From Paramacrobiotus richtersi (Eukaryota > Tardigrada > Eutardigrada > Parachela > Macrobiotidae): a stretch of 29,569 bases of DNA. The stretch lies in assembly GCA_034698045.1 (NCBI GenBank), contig JAQGAU010000379.1, positions 1 through 29,569 on the forward strand. The letters run 5' to 3'. Shown piece by piece: positions 19,910 through 29,569 of the stretch; within the stretch, counting starts at the first letter, position 1, and each line of letters opens with the position of its first letter. A model generated the notes under the pieces. It searched no databases. It was given only the letters and a program-made list of their open reading frames with translations, and was not told the DNA's origin. A program made the translations under genes and the position numbers.

Positions 19910-20860
19910 TCAGCACGTGCACTTCATAGATCGTGTATCATTATCCCATGTCTGCCCCTGGAACGACCAGTTCGCCACTCCTTCTTTAGTCGGCTCCAGC
20001 GTTGTCGCGGTTCCCTGTGAGTTAACCTGGTCGTAAATCGTCAGCATACATCCCAGAGTCACCTTCGCCGAGCTGAACTGGTCCTGCAGGGTGGCGTCGA
20101 GATTGCTGGTCAGCCCGCTGACAAACACCTGACTGGTTCCCGTATACTCGGGTTCCGTCCACATGGTGGCGCAGAGTTTGTACATGCCGTTGATCTCCTT
20201 AATATCGGTGGCGCTGAGACCCCGTGTCTGGTCAATTTCCGCGTTTTGCCATGGGGATACTGGGCGGATGGTCCATGTGTTAGGGTTAATGGCGAAGGCG
20301 TATCTGGGGTAGTGCATGACGGAGCCATAGTCGTAGCCGGTTTGGAATACGTCCATGGTCGTCGAGTCGTACTTGTTGAAGTTGCACTGCTGGTCTGGAA
20401 AATCATTTCAGATTTGTAACATAGTTGCGTAGAAATTAAACGACATTAATAGTTTTATTGGTGAATTTTTATATAATTATGATTAAACTTAAGTTGATGG
20501 ATAAAGTAAGCTTGATTGTGGTACCTTTGGCAAGGTTGTTCCAGTTGATTACTACATACATATCCCGATCACTTCTGGCTTGTGCATGCAGCATGCCAGA
20601 ATCCAACGGCATGCATCAGCTCGTGCACAACAGTCCCAAAATACACACAGTTGTTTCCCAAGTATAATGTCTGCACACCGCCTTTTTTGCCAATGATACT
20701 CCAGCAACTGTATCAAACATTAGTTACCTTATCTTATCCAGAAGCACAGTGGAACCTTATTGTCCACTTTGATAAACGACAAACCTACTTATCAGCGTTC
20801 GCAGGCCTTAAGATATTGATGTAGTCCGTGACGCCCGCCGTTCTGGGGAAGAATCGCGCA
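19910..20860 (-). pseudogene. Astacin-B, truncated and frameshifted astacin pseudogene
   Basis: Paralogue of astacin-A. Remaining exons: the 3' end of exon 2 (about 20860–20789, from RFFPRTAG), exon 3 (20707–20525) and exon 4 (20394–19910). The signal peptide, propeptide and first part of the catalytic domain are missing; homology stops near 20860. In exon 3 a 7-bp insertion (a repeated gcatgc at about 20585–20597) follows [11 protein letters not shown], shifts the frame and leads to a stop after AACTSQK. Exon 3 is 183 bp against 176 bp in astacin-A. Exon 4 stays fully open: it has the Met-turn SVMHY and a complete crystallin-like domain ending in DNDTRSMKCTC. Splice sites are intact. No start codon in frame is evident, so a working protease is not expected. 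Confidence 0.85.
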
Positions 20861-23083
20861 TCGCCTTTTCAACTAAAGTACCTGCGTTACAATGGTAACA
20901 TTTTCGTTATCCATTTGACATTTTGTTGGACGTTTTTATCTGGAAAGCCTGAAAGTATTTGGTTCTAGCTGACCCTTCCAGAAAGATCACTGCGCGGGAA
21001 AGCTTTCGCAGTTATTTAAGAATCGCGCAAATTTATCTGTATACGGTTTCATGTGCGAAATGTGAGCGGGATACCATTTCCTAGATCGTAGATTTACAAG
21101 TTCACAAAGTCCGACCTGCAGTGGATCTAAGAAACAGTGTCCGGCGGTGACCTTTTTCTGGAAGAGAGCGAAGGCGGCAGCTGTTTGCGTAATGACTGTT
21201 ACCCATGCTTCCAAAAAGAAAAATTGTCGAAATGATATTGATTAACAAGTTGCCGGAAGAAGCTAACCACGAAATGATTCGTCATATACACTGTCTACAG
21301 ACAGTTAAATATGTACAGATGTATGTTGTACTTGGCCCTCTTTACCTTGAGTTCGAGTTGAGTTTGAGTTTATTCATCAGTAGCCAACAAGTGGCATTCA
21401 AGGGCTAGTGGATCAGACACCACACCACTAGGCAACACTACAGACAACACCACTTTTGTTGAGAACTTGAGATGTACGACGATAGGCTGGACAGTTGGAG
21501 CAAGATGCTTAGGGTCTTTACTTGGATGGCTGATTAAAACTATGCGAGAACAAAAGGATAATTTCTGTAGTACTAAAACGTTCGAACGTTTTTGAAGTAG
21601 TTACAAGTGGGGAATGTCGCGCTGGTCTGTTTGAGCATAAATTCCAAACTCAGGGAAGCGTAGTATAATGGCACATGTGTGTAATAGCAGTCAAAGGAAC
21701 ACTATTCAAAAAATGTGACTTATCAGATTTCGTTTAGCAAAGACTTTCTGAACATGGCGTGCTTTTTTTCTGGTTTCACTGCGATTTGTTTAAGTCATTT
21801 AAATCATTGCTGACAGAAGACGAAACACATTCAGAATGCAATGGGGATACAGATGTGCCAGATCGATTTCAGTCGAACTTCCATTCTGACTTGATCAACG
21901 AAGTGTCAATAGATTGTCCTTTGGTAAAAACTCTGGTTAACTGTCCTGTCCCTCATTTGCCCATTGTTGCACAAATAACTACGACTATTAATACTGCAGT
22001 ATTAAGGTGAAAATTAATGGCTATTGACAGTACGAGATTGAGATATGTATCAGAGTGACATGTGCATGTACTCTGTACGCAAGAGAATTGGATGATTGAT
22101 GTATTTTGAGACTTGAGTAACCAGCTCTTTAATGTAAGTACAAGACAGGGTGAGACATCTAAGGTCACTGCAAGAAGGATCCCAATCATCCCATCATTTC
22201 TATCCTCCACATCAGTTTCTAATCTAAGATTGCAGACGAAACTCTAGTCTGTAATAATGTGTCCCTTGTCCACAGCGGACGGCTCGATTCAACTACAGCC
22301 AGCAATGACAGTATTCGTCCAACGTTTTCGACGTTAATACCATTATGTAGAGGATTCAATTCTCTACAAAACTGTCGGCTTGGAAATCTCGAAAAGATGT
22401 CAAAGTTTGAACTGTCAGCTGGCAGAGACAATGTACCAGAGTGTCTACGGCACCACGCATTATCGTGCTGTCTTTCTTCCTATCAAAAACAGGCCTGTAC
22501 TACTAGTAAGCCTACTACTAGTCTGTTTAAGGCGTATCTGACCCAAACGCCAGATTACGCTGGATGACCTTTTGATAGAGTTACAATCGCTGCTTCACAA
22601 CGATCCCAACTACAAGCTGTTTATTTAACAATATACAGGGAAAGATCCAGGTAGCCTTGGCAAATGCGTGTTCCGTCGCTTGCACTTTTTTAGGAGCGCT
22701 ACCACTACAATAATACATCGGGAAAACAATACTGTACAATACATAACAAAACAAGCGAATGGATCGGTCTCAGTGGCAGAATAGACGACCTTTAAATATA
22801 GAAAATGTCCATAGGATTAGACTAGTGTAAAATATCTGTAGAATGCATCACCACTATGAAGTCCGGGACTGATTCCATTTCCGATCCAAAGATAACTTGT
22901 CGTCAATTCTTTCTGTGATTTTTAATTTTTATCGTGCAACCTGCGGAGAATTCTATACATTGCGGAGCCGGGCAGCAGCAAGCGACTTCATCAGCAATAA
23001 GAATGGATAGTTTCATTTCGACGCATGTCCTTCGAAGCTTCTGGTATTGTTCGCTTTTATAGTATTACCCTTATAACACGCAA
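20861..23083. other. Spacer between GPCR-B and the astacin-B pseudogene
   Basis: About 2.2 kb with no recognised gene. The open frames at 21205–21408, 21759–22010 and 22259–22567 (+) lack motifs. There is an acaccac-rich patch near 21415–21455. The sequence stands where the 5' exons of astacin-B would be expected, so it is probably inserted or rearranged DNA. Confidence 0.4.
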
Positions 23084-23607
23084 TTACCATCCGAGCATCC
23101 TTCGCGCCGAACGCCAAACATCCCTCATCGCTACAGCAAACAGAATCGGATCAGCCACCGACTCCCACGAGTACACCATCCGCGCCACCTGATAAAACGT
23201 GTAATTGAAGTACCCATACGGCGCGATCCCATAAAACACCATAATCGGCGTCCAGAACACCGTCACACTGCACGTCATCAGCGTCAACACCATGAACGCA
23301 TACGAACGCTCCTTACGCTTCTCTGTTCCGGTATTCCCAGCCTTGTTTGAAGTCTGAGAGGCGTTGGTCGTCTGTGTTCCTGGTGGGATAGAGTTGAGAA
23401 TAACAGGCTCGTTGTGTTGGTGGATGATCTTGCGGGAACGGTGGCGCACAATGCAGATGATGGGGAAGGTGAAGACTACGACGATCTCGGCCAGGTTGTA
23501 GATGAGCCAATGGACCGCTTCTTGCCATTCGGTCTGGGTGCGGAGGTTGACGCTGCAGCCCATTACGGAGAGCGGGAGACGGTGGTATAGTCCATCGAAT
23601 ACCAAGC
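23084..23607 (-). other. GPCR-B exon 2 (TM5–TM7)
   Basis: 524 nt from the acceptor ttcag to TAA at 23086–23084. It aligns with GPCR-A exon 2 without internal gaps until the Trp before the stop. Confidence 0.85.
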
Positions 23608-26218
23608 CTGAAACAGAGTATCTATACGTACCGTACATGAGTACAAATCTTCTGATCATAATTGGTTAAGTAATAGGTAGTATTAGGTACTGGATTTCGC
23701 TTCGTTCATCCTCCCGAGTAACAGGTGTGTCGTTAAAAAATATTTCATCAACAAAACTGATAATGATTCGTTTAATTTCGTTATGCCTTCATGCACATTA
23801 CTTATGAAGTCATTTATTGTTTTTTGTGGTGTTGGGACGAAATCTATGTGTTCGATCGGAAACTCTGATAACAGACGCTTGTTCTTCTTGTCGGTAAATT
23901 TAGTAAGATGGTAACAGGTTACTATTTGGTAACAGTATTGCTTACTTCGCTGTTTCTCTAATTGTTTCTTTTTGTTGAGGCAAGATTAGACCACAAACGA
24001 TGGCTGCTTGCTAGGTATGTCAGTGGAAGTTTTATGGTGGACGTAGGTTTTGGTTAATTTGGTTTGATAGCGCGCCTTGTTTGTCTGTGTTAACTGCGGG
24101 TCACCCTGCAGTGGGTTATGCAGGGGAGGGAATAAGATACTAAAGGTCACCGCCCGACAACTGCACAAGGCGCGTCAATTATGTATTCGATTGCATTAAT
24201 ATTGAGCCAAGGACAGCAAGTACTGGTGTGGGATCTAATTTCTGCGTAGGTTACTGACCATGTTCGCCCTAGACGGTCCGCTTATCATCTCAGCTCCTAT
24301 TTACTGCAGTTATATCTCCAGGAGTTTCTACTGGTGTACGGTACCCCGCGCACACACCTTTCGCTGACCTTTAGCGTTTCGCTTCCCGCGGGTTATTTTG
24401 CAAATTCGTAGACGTCACTAAGCAGTAAAACAAAAGTATGGAATTTCTGAAATGCGTGTTTTGAAATAGCCAGACTAGATCATGTTGGAGAGCCAGGCTG
24501 CGCATGAAAATATACATCAAAACAATCCGATACTGCATAACGTCTTGTGCCTGCTGCATGATTCACGAGCTGTGGAATTTTTGATTTGTCTAACGTGCAT
24601 TATTTGGTACAAAACATTCCCAAAGAGACAGGGAAGCGGTTTATTTATTCATCAAGGTGACTTCTAAATTCCACGCTTCAAATCACAATCAAATCACATG
24701 AAATCGAGGTCTCGAAATGTGTTACTTTGAGGATGTTATTTCTAATTAAACACTTCACAGTTTTAATCGCTTTCTACTTGTTTGGAATCTGATCAAAATG
24801 CTATAAAATCCGTTCTGGCATCAACCGGCTCCGATTTACAGAACCTTCATCGTATGACGATGTTTTTATTTTTTCTTCGCTTAGGTACTTTGTGAATAAG
24901 ACAACTGTGATAAATGGAGCAGTTTAAATGAGCACTGATGCGGAGGAATCGGTCCCACCCGCCATGATGAAAAGGTCTATATTGCAGTCCGATGACGCAC
25001 ATTACTGCGCGGTGACATATTAACGAAGGAAGTGACGCCACCGTCAGTCTGTCCTATGGTAGAGACTGTGGTAAACTGATACAATTAAGTCCGGCGTGCA
25101 TACTAATTATCATCATTATGCTTCGATATCAACGATATTCATCTCATGATCATTTTGATTGAATGCTCGAAATAACTCACTTCCATGACAGTGAATCAAA
25201 AAAAGAGTTCCGGTGCCTACAGGTGGGACAGAGCTGCCGGTAATTGACACTTGCAATTCAAAAAAAGAGCGGTTGTTTTATTATTGTTTCAACCGGCTCA
25301 AAGGGAGCGACAGCCACCGTTTATTTAAGTGTTCGTTAAATGTTTGACTGAACAACGGTCGCTCAGAAAAAGTCATAAGTACGATACAGTCTCAAGAACG
25401 TCCGAAAACCTGGTCCATATTTCGAAGAACTGCAAGATTTTGTTATACGAAGACCATTTCTGTTTGATCGAAGGAAATCTAGTTCTTCGTGTTCGAGCAT
25501 AACTGTGTAAAAAAAGCATAAAGAAAACGTAAATGAGTAAAACCGCTACCAACTGCAGCAGAATTAGGCGTGAGTGTTGGAACACTGACTTTTTTTATAG
25601 AACGATCTCCTGTATAGTACTGTCCCATGAATGTAGCCGTATTCTTTCTAGTTCTGTAGCTTAATAAGTTATTATGGTATACATTTTAAATTTTGCTTAG
25701 ATCATCTGGAAATTTAAAATTTAAAATCGCAATGCAAAATCACAAAGGTCACGCTTACCCGGTATAATAAGAACATGTACATAACTCCACATCCCGATAC
25801 ACATCCAAATCGCCACTTTCTTGGTATGGTGGAGTTTATAATGAAACGGGAAACAGATAGCCCAAATCCTATTGACCGTAATCAGAACGTGAGAAATCAT
25901 GATTCCCCCACTGACAGCATAACTCGCATACAAATACACGGTGCAGGCTTTTTGTCCAGGATACCAAGAGTTGGCGTAGCCGACGATGATGTCCAGTGGG
26001 TTTTGTAGCACGGCGATGACGATGTTGGCTCCTAAGAGGTTCATGAGATATACGGAAAACGGGGTGCGGAGTTGCTTATCCAGGATGTAAATCAGGAGAA
26101 CTGAGGAGTTCAGTATGATGATCAAGAGGAATGTGACGAGGTTGAATACCGGGATGAATGTCCAAGAGGGAGGTTGCAGTGGAAAGGGGTCTTCCGTGGA
26201 ATTCGATGCGTTGGACAT
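23084..26218 (-). CDS. Orphan rhodopsin-like GPCR (GPCR-B), two exons, 327 aa
   Basis: Paralogue of GPCR-A, seven-transmembrane, ligand unknown. Exon 1 (26218–25759, 460 nt) carries N-A-S and N-S-T glycosylation sites and TM1–TM4. Exon 2 (23607–23084) carries loop 2 with its Cys, TM5–TM7 and the tail. The junction is again phase 1, with Gly split between ccg g|gtaagc and ttcag|gc. Motifs match GPCR-A: NRI at the end of TM3, FWTP in TM6, DPILF in TM7 and KRKERSY before TM6. The protein ends at MLGW, 13 residues shorter than GPCR-A. An upstream in-frame ATG at 26227 would add MLE; I chose 26218 because it matches the only start possible in GPCR-A. The frame is fully open, with mostly conservative differences from GPCR-A, so the gene looks functional. 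Confidence 0.85.
24090..24430. repeat. Conserved intronic block, GPCR-B copy
   Basis: Counterpart of 15660–15990 in the GPCR-A intron, in the same orientation relative to the exons. The rest of the GPCR-B intron (23608–24089 and 24431–25758) holds no gene that I recognise. It has a further matching patch at 25218–25310. Confidence 0.7.
25759..26218 (-). other. GPCR-B exon 1 (TM1–TM4)
   Basis: 460 nt, ending in phase 1 before gtaagc. The same length and boundary as in GPCR-A. Confidence 0.85.
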
Positions 26219-26600
26219 TTCTAGCATGCGGACGTCAGCAGTGAGAAAGTAATAATTTGGAACTGGTTTCAGCAGGAGTAATCAACTGCCTCCTTGCTAG
26301 AATGGCAATTTATGCGTTGAGATTTTCACAATAGGGCGCTTGATTTATTGATGAATCCAGTGTTTATGCAACGGAAGGATTTTTCCCATTTGCAGATCTA
26401 CTTGGAACAACTGCTTGAACCATACAGACCGTCAAATTCTCCAGTCATAGGTGTGCGTTGGACGTGGTGAGAAAACTACGATGTCGGAGTCAGGGGAAAT
26501 CAAAAATTATTCCACAATGAGATTAGCAAACGTTGAGAATGAGTAAAGTGCCACAGACTAAGGCCCGCAGTCTTTTGCGCGATTGACACCCGTCAGCTGC

Positions 26601-26608
26601 TTTATATA
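26601..26608 (-). promoter_or_regulatory. TATA box candidate of GPCR-B
   Basis: TATATAAAGCAGCTGA on the - strand is conserved with the GPCR-A upstream region. It lies about 385 bp before the ATG, farther than in GPCR-A, so a longer 5' UTR or a 5' UTR intron is implied if it is used. Confidence 0.5.
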
Positions 26609-27245
26609 CTGCCAACGATTGGCAATACGTCATCTTAGCGGTAAAGGTTGTTACATGAGACCGTAGACATTAGCTGACTGTACGTCGTCTGTCTTGTGGC
26701 CGGCATGCTTTACATCACGCTGTCGGTGTAGTTCCGAAAGCTAAATAACAAAAAAAGAGACCACATCGGGCACTTTTCAAAAACCTCTTATTCTTGGCTC
26801 AGTTTGGAATGAAGTCGTGTAGCGTTGAAAATTTACTTCCGAATAGGCATTTTCTTAAATTTTTGATTGAAGAATAGATTGTGTTCTTTGATAGGTATCA
26901 TCCCAGATGCAACCTTGAATACAGTAAATCATTCCATTTACGTAATTGAAAAACTACCCTGATCACATGTTTTCGTGACGCTTATTATGCCGTTCACGAG
27001 GACGTTATCAGTCAATCGCTAATGATTTTTCTCCGTAACTCTGAAACCTGACATTGCACCAATTTAGATATCTGCTGTTCTGTAAACGTGTTTTACTATC
27101 GCAAAGGTACTTTGCTCACCAGGGTTCAGTCACACGTTTCTGTTATTGTAGTATATGGCCAATCAATGACCAGGGTAGTATGTTACATGGATGTTTGACG
27201 ATGACGCCAAAAAACTGCCGAAATGTTTACTGCACGTAGATGAGT

Positions 27246-29503
27246 TGACTGATTAAATTTTAGCACGGTTAACATCAACGCATACCGTTCTTATGCAATA
27301 GAGAATACGCGTGATGGGGAATCGGCAGCGAGAATCCACACATCCTTTTGCAAATGCCGGTGGATACCGATAAGATAACGTACAACAGCTTACTTTCGCT
27401 ACTATTGCGTGGTTTATATGTTTACTTTAGTTTACTTTTACTGTGCATTTCTTTGCTTAGTGCACCTTTGCGAGATCAGTTTGCTTTCGATATAATCTTA
27501 CGATGTACAAGTCAACTGCGACGTTCTGTATAGCCGGAGTTGATTTAGGCGTATTTGAATGCACGAATGTGATTATGCAGTTTTGTCACTTAGTCTCTCG
27601 CTGGGCCCCGCTTGATCTTTTAGGGTTGTTCTGCAAAATTGATCAAAAATCTTTCATTTCTAGCTTCAAATTGATATTCAAATCTATGCATTCGAATTCG
27701 ATAACTTAACATTGCATGATTAATATTAGTGGATCTCGGCGCATAGTGCACGGGGCATAATTGTCAGCAAAGGCAGACGAGCAAAATCGGATTTCTTTCG
27801 TATCAGCCACTGATGCTTTGATTTGTCCAGGAACCGAAACAAAACGGGAAAAATCGTCAGAAAAGCGATACAGATGGGATTCACTTTGCCGTTTACGATC
27901 ATTTTTTTTTACCTGTGATATGGTTGGAAGTAGTACGTACTGGCTATGGTTAAAATGGTGGAATGGTGGTACGAACCACATGCGTCACTGCGTAGTATTA
28001 ATACCTTTAAAGCTCGCAAAAATCTCAAAGACCATTGATTTAGACGGACATGTACAGCACGTACTTTCTCTCTCTTTCTGCTGTGAACATTACTACTATT
28101 TATATTGTTCGTGTCGGAAACTGATAAAAAAAACTGATAGTATTCACATAAAGTCAACGTATACTGCGCGGCTTACTGATTAACATTATAGACATCGAAC
28201 GGCATGACATATGTTGGTATTTCCATCGGTATATCGGACGTAATCATACCAGTGAAATTATTTATGAAATCTATGGAAAACATCCACGCAGCCGCCTACG
28301 TGTAGTACTGCTCACTGAGCAGAGTTAACGATCCGAATTATGATTGAATTAAAATGTAAAAAAACCCACATCGACTCTCTTGGAAAATCAGTCATGCTGT
28401 ACTTATTAAATTATGAAGTTGCAGTCCGCAGAGATTATCGCATTGTTTGCTGGCTGCCGCATCCAGATTCCCATTCTGCGTGCTGGCTTATGGTTATCTA
28501 GCTTTTTTCTACTGAAATCCACAAACTGCAGCCGGCACTCAGATAAACTGTCGTGTGGAAAGAATGGCGCCAAACTACGTAGCTGTAGCAGAAACAACTG
28601 GTAGAATCATAAGCAAGAGTAATGACTATAAGTTTGTAACGTTTATTTGACTATAAAACAGACAGACGGTTGTAGTGTTGATTCAGGACATTCCTGTTTG
28701 TATTATTGATCTTCCGCACATGCGTAATTCCCGTTTGGACATTTGCATGCGGAAGGTGCGTTTTTGGCATACTTTAATGAATCACCGTCTGGTATTACAA
28801 ACTTCGCGCTACATACCGTATTGTCTGCTAAAGCGTCCGGTTTGAGAGCATTGCCTTGCTATCTCCATACCTACAGATTCACCTTGTGCGGGAACTGCAC
28901 AGGTTTTAACGTGCAAACTCTGCACTTTGGGCTGGAGACTTGCGCTGATAAGAATTAGAGACTGGTGCTTACATACGGCCGGCGTCTGCGTAAGCACCAT
29001 GACGAAGTCAGTTTGATTACAACGTCCTTAGCCGTCAACACCTCAAGTTATGGAGCGTGAACAACATCGTTTTTGTGACGTCTCGAAAACGCACGCAAGA
29101 CAACCGCCAAACGATTCTGGTTTTGTCGCATTTCTTATGTGACGGATAAAGATGTTGTAAAGTGATACCTGATGCGTGAAGATTTACGGATAGCTGATTT
29201 TTAAACATTTATCGGGTGAACCCTTTCTTCCTTTTCTTTGAACACGTTGTCCAACACGATACTCGGCCATAAAAACTACAAGTTTCAAAACAACAGTCGT
29301 AAATGAATGAAATCGCAACCAAGCAGTGACATATGAACGAGAAGCTGTAACTTTGTGTTTGTACTTTGTAGAGCCCTAACACTACGACTGGCTTGAACAT
29401 TCATATGCTCTCACTATTACTTTAACTTTAGGATCTATTTAACGAAACTCGAAAGTTAGGGTCTCGAATTCGAAGCGAATCTCGATACCGTCCACGGGCG
29501 TGA
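27246..29503. other. Right flank without recognised genes
   Basis: AT-rich sequence beyond the duplication. The longest open frame is 27761–28183 (+, 140 codons). It has no motif and contains a poly-T tract that looks non-coding. No exon with homology to the families in this window was found. Confidence 0.4.
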
Positions 29504-29569
29504 CTAAACGAATGGTACGGCGCCGTAACCACCTCATGAGGTGGCTTCGCGAACCGTATCTTCGTTTAG
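29504..29569. repeat. 66-bp imperfect palindrome at the window edge
   Basis: It starts with ctaaacgaa and ends with ttcgtttag. It is centred on a perfect 16-bp palindrome ccacctcatgaggtgg at 29529–29544, and the two centres coincide exactly. Between these parts pairing is imperfect (ggtacgg against ccgtatc). It may be a small MITE or the end of a larger element that continues past the window. Confidence 0.75.

Larger units (their letters stand above)
19905..27245. repeat. Segmental duplication, unit B (GPCR-B plus astacin-B pseudogene)
   Basis: The second copy of the tandem unit lies directly after unit A. It has a shorter GPCR intron (2151 bp against 4606 bp). Its spacer of about 2.2 kb (20861–23083) has no homology I can see to the 0.8-kb spacer of unit A and has replaced the 5' end of the astacin gene. 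The left edge of homology is close to the astacin stop codons (10292 and 19910). Confidence 0.85.

Noticed and set aside
12925-26227. Four separate half-receptor genes
   Set aside because: The 4-TM and 3-TM halves pair perfectly by splice site and phase, giving two complete seven-TM receptors.
27761-28183. 140-codon open frame as a gene
   Set aside because: No motif, poly-T tract inside, overlapped by antisense frames of similar quality and no paralogue; most likely chance.

Overview
The window is eukaryotic, from a small animal. The genes have many short GT–AG introns (about 56–345 bp in the largest gene). Exons are GC-rich and intergenic DNA is AT-rich, and several non-coding foldback repeats are scattered between and inside genes. 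The protein content is an arthropod-type aldehyde oxidase, astacin proteases and expanded orphan rhodopsin-like GPCRs. This fits an ecdysozoan, and I think a tardigrade is most likely, but that is a judgement from gene style and not a database result.

Left part (460–7083, + strand): one apparently complete molybdo-flavoenzyme gene. I could assemble 25 exons with consistent phases into a 1291-residue aldehyde oxidase. Both 2Fe-2S motifs, an FAD domain and the molybdenum-cofactor domain with its catalytic Glu are present. The residue that marks xanthine dehydrogenase is Ala.

Middle and right part (about 10.3–27.2 kb, - strand): a tandem segmental duplication of a two-gene unit, orphan GPCR followed by secreted astacin. 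In the order of transcription it runs GPCR-B (26218–23084), astacin-B (20860–19910), GPCR-A (18553–12925), astacin-A (12106–10292). Both GPCRs are intact two-exon genes, with TM1–4 in exon 1 and TM5–7 in exon 2. The exon 1s are the same length and the splice phases are identical. Astacin-A has a signal peptide, an FxGD propeptide switch, the zinc motif, the Met-turn and a C-terminal beta/gamma-crystallin-like domain. Astacin-B has lost its 5' part and carries a 7-bp insertion inside the zinc motif, so it is a pseudogene. Its C-terminal exon remains open and shows that astacin-A itself has a 1-nt frameshift in its last residues.

The rest is non-coding as far as I can see. It includes a 1.4-kb inverted repeat (8527–9924) between the oxidase and astacin-A. 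The GPCR-A intron has grown to twice the length of the GPCR-B intron and holds a 141-bp hairpin, a hAT-like MITE with a perfect 8-bp target-site duplication, and a compound foldback element of about 1.5 kb. A 66-bp palindrome sits exactly at the right edge. I saw no rRNA, tRNA, CRISPR array or virus-like gene.
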